Shown here one piece after another: positions 6,555 through 10,363 of a stretch of DNA of 10,363 nucleotides. The notes beneath the pieces are model-generated. The model saw only the letters and a list, made by a program, of their open reading frames with translations. It did no database searches and was not told the origin of the DNA. This DNA comes from Acidobacteriota bacterium. GTDB taxonomy: Bacteria; Acidobacteriota; UBA890. The position numbers and the translations under genes are program-made. The first letter of the stretch is position 1. Every line of letters begins with the position of its first letter. The stretch lies in NCBI GenBank assembly GCA_002722645.1, contig PBML01000043.1, forward strand, positions 4,449 to 14,811, read 5' to 3'.

Positions 6555-8156
6555 TCAGTCTGCGGGAGGTTCGTCCCAGAGTCGAGAAATCACACAGGCA
6601 TTAACGCCCCCAATACCCATCGAAAGCTTGCCGGCAAGCCCAGGAGGAGCCTTCCGGGCTTTGTCAAAGACATATTCGTAGGGTGCTTCTTCTATCGCCG
6701 GATTGATGGTGTCTGCAGTTAGCGGGGTTGGGTCGAGCTTGCCGTTCGCCAGCCCCAGATACTGTGCCGTTAGCTCCCAGCCCCCGGATGCTGCCATGCC
6801 ATGGCCAAACACTCCCTTGCGGGCCGTGACCACTAGGCTGTTTGGAAACACTTCTCGCAAGGTGTTGACCTCTTGATAATCTCCAGGTGTCGCAGTCGCG
6901 TGCAAGTCCCAGGTACCGAAGCGATGGCCGGAGACGTCGGCGTTGTCCATGGCGATGCGGATGGCATTCAGCGGTCCTTCCTTAGAGGGCGTGATGATGT
7001 GCCGAGCATCGGAAGTGACACCGACGCCTAGGATCTCGAGCCCCAAGGGTTTATAGCCCTGCGCTGCCATGTAATCGTAGTCGCCGACGATCCAAACTAC
7101 GGACCCGCCAGAAATGTGAGTACCCCGCATGTTGGTTAACGGAAGTGAAGGTGCGCCGTTGGCGGCGGCAACGTGTGCTCGGTAGAACGCACCCACAAGA
7201 AGGGGGTGGGGCGCCGGGTCTGACATGCCGACGACGATTGCCTTCGCCTCGCCTGAATTGATCGTTTGCAAAGCGACTTTGAGGGCGACACCAAACGAGG
7301 AACAGGCGGCAACCGGCGCGTAGGTTGCGCCGGTTAGGCCGCCTAGCATCGAGATCTGCGATGCGGGTGTATTGACGATGTTCCAGATCAGATTAGGGGA
7401 AACCGATAGCCACGGCGCCTCTGGGCTCCCCCATTTCATCTGGAGACGTCGAAGGCTGCCACGTTTTTTCCGGATCAGGGAGAGCTTGCCTGCATCGATG
7501 TCGCCCTCGATCGCCATGGATTCGATCGCTTCGAACTCGGCGAGATACACTCGTAGTGATTCCGATCGTTGCATCCAAAACTCGTCCCAGTTGGTGTAGG
7601 TTGCTTCCCGTTCAAAGCTATCGACAGGCAGGGGACGAGGATCCGGTGGAATGTTCCATTCGCCCGAAAGTTTTTCACGTTCAGTTTCGTCGGCCTTTTC
7701 GTAGGCCTCTCGATCGGCATTTTGCTCGGGGCTTGCCCAGAATCGGTTCCAACGTCGTTGTGCGTCGTGAAGTTCGACACTGATGTTGTACTGCGTAGGT
7801 AGATCGCCGACACCGGAGCCAATCAAAACCTGCGCCTCGGGGCCCAGATCCTTCAAGGTGTCTTCAATTCCGGGGTTTTGTTCCAGCGCTTGGATGAACG
7901 CGCCAACGGCGTAAAGTGTTGTACAGCCCATCTTTTGCGTTAACTGGGGAAATTTGCTTGGCGGAAAGCGTTGATCGATCCAGTTACGGTAGTCGTTGAA
8001 GTCGAATTCAGGATTGCCAACCAAAAAAGTTGATGGACCGAAGCCGTCAAAGGCGGTGAGCCAGGATTCGCCCGACGACAGGTTGCGAGCGAAGGAGTCT
8101 ATATTGGAGCTGTTGGGAGCGACGACGCCCCACCCGAAGATGCCAAGGCGTGCCAT
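6555..8156 (-). CDS. Noncanonical beta-ketoacyl synthase with a large internal insertion
   Basis: Condensing enzymes of this thiolase fold join an acyl thioester to a malonyl unit by decarboxylation. The 533-residue protein has the Cys-His-His triad: C285 in PVAACSSFGVA, H419 in HATATPGDYQE (family HGTGT..GD), and H452 in KGVFGHGMAASGG with K447. The closing glycine loop is MGIGGVNAC (513-521), where FabF-type enzymes have GFGG with a gating Phe, so the gate looks altered. FabF is about 410 residues; the excess lies between the GSGVGD loop (113-118) and C285. That span, roughly 125-245, is charged and rich in Trp, Glu and Arg. The ATG at 8156 lies 8 bases after the ftsB stop, so it is the third gene of an eno-ftsB-KS operon. 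No acyl carrier protein or ketoreductase is nearby. The fold and triad are clear; the product (fatty acid, polyketide or other lipid) is not. Confidence 0.85.
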   Translation of the reverse strand: MARLGIFGWGVVAPNSSNIDSFARNLSSGESWLTAFDGFGPSTFLVGNPEFDFNDYRNWIDQRFPPSKFPQLTQKMGCTTLYAVGAFIQALEQNPGIEDTLKDLGPEAQVLIGSGVGDLPTQYNISVELHDAQRRWNRFWASPEQNADREAYEKADETEREKLSGEWNIPPDPRPLPVDSFEREATYTNWDEFWMQRSESLRVYLAEFEAIESMAIEGDIDAGKLSLIRKKRGSLRRLQMKWGSPEAPWLSVSPNLIWNIVNTPASQISMLGGLTGATYAPVAACSSFGVALKVALQTINSGEAKAIVVGMSDPAPHPLLVGAFYRAHVAAANGAPSLPLTNMRGTHISGGSVVWIVGDYDYMAAQGYKPLGLEILGVGVTSDARHIITPSKEGPLNAIRIAMDNADVSGHRFGTWDLHATATPGDYQEVNTLREVFPNSLVVTARKGVFGHGMAASGGWELTAQYLGLANGKLDPTPLTADTINPAIEEAPYEYVFDKARKAPPGLAGKLSMGIGGVNACVISRLWDEPPAD

Positions 8157-8164
8157 CGATCCGC

Positions 8165-8578
8165 TCAGCGCTTGGGAGGCACCGGCGGTGCCGTTGGCGG
8201 TCCGGGCTCGTTTAGCACCGGAGGGTTGGGTCGGGATTCCGGGGGTAACATGTACAGGATGTCGCCCGGGCGTACCATGTAAAGCTTCTCTCTCGCGATG
8301 CGTTCGATGGCGTCAGGATCAGCTTCACGCAATGGACGGATCACGTCGCGCAACTCTCGATTACCCTGTTCCTTGGCAGAGATTTCGTGGCGCAACTGGG
8401 TGGCGCGTGCACGCATATTCATGTTTGAGCCCATCCCGCTTTCACCGAGCAACGCATAGATGCTCCCGAATACTGCACCCAGTACGATGATTAGTACCGT
8501 CTGTCCGGACCGCTTACTCTGGTTGCGCGATACTAGTCTGCGTAGCTTCCGGCGTGGAATTCGAATTCGGACTTGCAT
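8165..8578 (-). CDS. ftsB: FtsB/DivIC-like septum formation protein
   Basis: A small bitopic membrane protein of the FtsB-FtsL-FtsQ division subcomplex, which links the early ring to septal wall synthesis. The 137 residues show a basic cytoplasmic N-terminus (IRIPRRKLRRLVSRNQSKR, 5-23), one membrane segment at about 26-45, a coiled-coil at about 54-82, and the family motif IERIAREKLYMVRPGDILY at 91-109. A proline-rich tail (12 prolines in residues 112-137) extends beyond the motif; E. coli FtsB, at about 103 residues, has no such tail. I used the ATG at 8578, which leaves a one-base gap after the enolase stop (TGA-C-ATG); the frame continues upstream to 8620, but only by overlapping eno. The eno-ftsB pairing is also found in enterobacteria, which supports FtsB over other coiled-coil proteins. 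Confidence 0.87.
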   Translation of the reverse strand: MQVRIRIPRRKLRRLVSRNQSKRSGQTVLIIVLGAVFGSIYALLGESGMGSNMNMRARATQLRHEISAKEQGNRELRDVIRPLREADPDAIERIAREKLYMVRPGDILYMLPPESRPNPPVLNEPGPPTAPPVPPKR

Positions 8579-8579
8579 G

Positions 8580-9878
8580 TCAGTTCCCCACAGCCTGACG
8601 GAATGTCGTTGCTCCCGCAAAAGAAGCCATTTCGCCCAACGATTCTTCTATGCGAAGTAAACGATTGTACTTAGCAATACGCTCACCGCGCGAGGCCGAA
8701 CCAGCTTTAATTTGACCACATCCGGATGCCACGGCGAGATCGGAGATAGTCGTATCGCAGGTTTCCCCAGAACGATGGGAGATCATTACACCATAAGAAC
8801 TACTGCTAGCTAGTTTGACCGCTGCCAGAGTTTCACTGAGCGTACCGATTTGGTTCGGTTTGATTAGAACAGCGTTAGCGATGCCTTCGCTTAGGCCTCG
8901 TTTTATGCGGTCAGTGTTAGTCACGAATAGATCGTCGCCAACAAGCTGCACCTTTTCTCCAAGTGCCTCGGTAAGTTTCTTCCACCCGTTCCAGTCTTCG
9001 TCACCCAGCCCATCCTCGATCGAGACGAGCGGATAAGAAGCCAACAGACTAGCGTACCAGTCAGTGAGTTGCTCAGATGAGGCATCCTCCAGACCTTCGC
9101 CTGGCAAACGATACGGCGGCCCTTCGCGGGTACCGACTTCGCCGGCCGCGACATCGAGTGCGACGTAGACCTGGTCTCCCGGTCTGAACCCTGCGGTTTC
9201 TATGGAGGCCATGAGCAAATCAAGGGATTCGCGTGCGGTTGCTAATTCAGGAGCGAAGCCGCCTTCATCCCCCACGCCTGTACTCATCCCCTTCTCATTG
9301 AGGAGTTTTTTCAGGGCATGGAAACACTCTGTGCCAGCACGGAGGGCTTCCTTGAAAGTGTCGAAGCCGGCCGGCACGAGCATGAATTCCTGAACATCGA
9401 GATTATTGTCCGCATGTGCTCCGCCATTAATAACGTTTAACAACGGCACTGGAAGGATGTTGGTTTGATCGTCGCCTAAGTAACGGAATAGAGGTAGGTC
9501 GCTGGCTTTAGCTCCACATTTAGCTGCCGCGAGAGAGACACCTAGAAGTGCGTTGGCGCCCAAATTTGATTTGTTATCAGTACCGTCGATTTCGAGGAGA
9601 GTGCGATCGATCCGAATCTGGTCAGTAATCTCGATACCAGCGAGTGCCTCGTAAAGGGTGCCGTTGACATTATTGACTGCTTGCAACACACCCTTGCCGT
9701 TGTAGCGATTCTGATTGCCGTCCCGTAACTCAAGGGCCTCGGCGTGGCCGGTGGAGGCGCCTGATGGGACGGCAGCGCGGCCAAAGCTGCCGTCATCGGC
9801 TATCACATCAACCTCGAGACTTGGGTTGCCGCGCGAGTCGAGGATCTCAATGGCGTGAATGTGCGTGATCAGCGGCAT
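8580..9878 (-). CDS. eno: Enolase
   Basis: This cytoplasmic glycolytic enzyme interconverts 2-phosphoglycerate and phosphoenolpyruvate, and in many bacteria is also part of the RNA degradosome. The 432 residues match the family length. Visible are the mobile loop SGAST (39-43), H155, the general acid region GDEGGF with E205, Mg ligands D242, E288 and D315, the catalytic base K340 in the signature LIKPNQIGTLSET, and SHRSGET (367-373). The C-terminal GQIKAGSASRGERIAKYNRLLRIEESLG region follows the family, with RGER where RSER is usual. All catalytic residues are present, so it should be active. The ATG at 9878 gives the standard N-terminus (ITHIHAIEILDSRGNPS); no strong Shine-Dalgarno precedes it. 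It is the first gene of the eno-ftsB-KS operon and is divergent from cutA. Confidence 0.97.
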   Translation of the reverse strand: MPLITHIHAIEILDSRGNPSLEVDVIADDGSFGRAAVPSGASTGHAEALELRDGNQNRYNGKGVLQAVNNVNGTLYEALAGIEITDQIRIDRTLLEIDGTDNKSNLGANALLGVSLAAAKCGAKASDLPLFRYLGDDQTNILPVPLLNVINGGAHADNNLDVQEFMLVPAGFDTFKEALRAGTECFHALKKLLNEKGMSTGVGDEGGFAPELATARESLDLLMASIETAGFRPGDQVYVALDVAAGEVGTREGPPYRLPGEGLEDASSEQLTDWYASLLASYPLVSIEDGLGDEDWNGWKKLTEALGEKVQLVGDDLFVTNTDRIKRGLSEGIANAVLIKPNQIGTLSETLAAVKLASSSSYGVMISHRSGETCDTTISDLAVASGCGQIKAGSASRGERIAKYNRLLRIEESLGEMASFAGATTFRQAVGN

Positions 9879-9982
9879 AGCAAACCCGGTATTAAGAGAA
9901 GGAGGCTGTAGCTCCGGTGTAGTGGACTACCGGGCGTTGCAAAAAGCTTGAACTTTGCCGATGATGCCCGCTTAGAAGCGGT

Positions 9983-10012
9983 TGTCATCTGTCTCATTTA
10001 TACATTTATACA
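9983..10012 (+). promoter_or_regulatory. Putative cutA promoter
   Basis: TTGTCA (9983-9988), one base off TTGACA, is followed after 18 bases by TATACA (10007-10012). Transcription would begin near 10019, leaving a leader of about 130 bases that contains the nested palindrome at 10032-10067. Confidence 0.5.
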
Positions 10013-10031
10013 CGTGCCGCCGCATTCGCCC

Positions 10032-10067
10032 CTAAGCATAAAGCTTACAAGTAAGCTTGGCGCTTAG
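10032..10067. repeat. Nested 36-base palindrome in the cutA leader
   Basis: The inner arms AAGCTTAC (10041-10048) and GTAAGCTT (10051-10058) are perfect 8-bp complements around AA. The outer arms CTAAGC (10032-10037) and GCTTAG (10062-10067) are perfect 6-bp complements, separated from the inner arms by three bases on each side. It may be an operator or an RNA hairpin. No T-run follows, so termination is unlikely. Confidence 0.6.
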
Positions 10068-10150
10068 CGAGGCGGATGGTAGCAGGGAAGTCCTTTTATG
10101 ACAACCACTTCGAGGCAGACGAGGCATCCTATTTAGAACTGGAAGGGTTG

Positions 10151-10363
10151 ATGTCAAAGCAAGCAATGGTGGTGTTAAGTACGGCCCCAGACAAAGTGGT
10201 TGCGGTACGGCTGGCGTCCGTTTTGGTCGAAGGAAAGTTGGCAGCATGTGTGAATATCGTTGAGGGTGTGCGCTCTCTTTATTGGTGGGAGGGCAACCTT
10301 CACGACGATAAAGAGGTCCTCTTAGTCTGTAAGACGGACGAGGCACACCTGAAAGAGTTGACA
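10151..10363 (+). CDS. cutA: CutA divalent-cation tolerance protein (3' end off the window)
   Basis: CutA proteins are small trimeric proteins related in fold to PII signalling proteins and named for copper tolerance in E. coli; their biochemical role is still debated. The 71 visible residues contain the family's core: VVLSTAPD at 7-14, LVEGKLAACVNIVEGVRSLYWWEG (25-48), and EVLLVCKT at 55-62. About 35-40 residues should lie beyond the right edge. The copper-linked Cys of E. coli CutA (LCTAPD) is Ser here. I chose the ATG at 10151 because it gives the standard N-terminus and has GGAAGGG just upstream at 10141-10147. The frame is also open to an ATG at 10076, which would add 25 mostly acidic, unrecognised residues; I consider this less likely. 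Confidence 0.9.
   Translation, partial: MSKQAMVVLSTAPDKVVAVRLASVLVEGKLAACVNIVEGVRSLYWWEGNLHDDKEVLLVCKTDEAHLKELT

Larger units (their letters stand above)
9879..10150. promoter_or_regulatory. Divergent eno/cutA intergenic region
   Basis: This region separates the divergent eno and cutA genes. A tandem 8-base direct repeat, ATTTATAC twice (9996-10011), forms an AT-rich core that gives a plus-strand TATACA and minus-strand TATAAA elements. A 6-bp palindrome CCGCTT-AG-AAGCGG lies at 9968-9981. No clear -35 is visible for eno, so its start site is uncertain. The cutA promoter and leader palindrome are listed separately. Confidence 0.5.

Noticed and set aside
9980..10106. 9-bp inverted repeat GGTTGTCAT (9980-9988) and ATGACAACC (10098-10106)
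   Set aside because: The arms are over 100 bases apart, and a match of this length is fairly likely by chance in a region of this size.

Overview
The window looks like the chromosome of a Gram-negative bacterium. It has a lipoprotein with a lipobox, a nucleotide-sugar cluster of the kind that feeds surface polysaccharides, and an enolase–FtsB gene pair. The initiator tRNA gene does not encode CCA. I cannot place the phylum from sequence alone. There are no phage, insertion-sequence, CRISPR or plasmid signs.

Layout, left to right. Positions 1-1574 (minus strand) hold a large lipoprotein of the DUF885 type, probably a zinc peptidase, whose C-terminal end lies beyond the left edge. A 313-base divergent intergenic region follows. 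Positions 1888-6105 (plus strand) form a compact four-gene sugar operon: CDP-glucose 4,6-dehydratase (rfbG), two different C-methyltransferases of the TylC3/NovU/TcaB9 type in tandem, and a cupin epimerase of the RmlC family. Positions 6106-6358 are non-coding, with two terminator-like hairpins and two small palindromes. An initiator tRNA-Met (CAU) gene on the minus strand occupies 6359-6432, with a recognisable promoter. Positions 6555-9878 (minus strand) form a second tight operon, transcribed in the order enolase, FtsB-like division protein, unusual ketoacyl synthase. A divergent promoter region with a nested palindrome follows, then cutA on the plus strand from 10151, cut by the right edge.

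How the genes work together. The sugar operon should turn CDP-glucose into CDP-4-keto-6-deoxyglucose, add one or two methyl branches at carbons next to the keto group, and invert one or more centres. No cytidylyltransferase (RfbF), 4-ketoreductase, 3-dehydratase, aminotransferase or glycosyltransferase lies in the window, so the pathway is incomplete here and the end product is unknown. The eno-ftsB-KS operon joins glycolysis, septum assembly and a noncanonical condensing enzyme by gaps of 1 and 8 bases.

Most unusual: the two divergent C-methyltransferases side by side, one with an altered catalytic motif; the ketoacyl synthase with about 115 extra residues before its active-site cysteine; and a DUF885 protein with a shortened metal-binding motif. 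These are variations on known families. I did not find a wholly unknown system.
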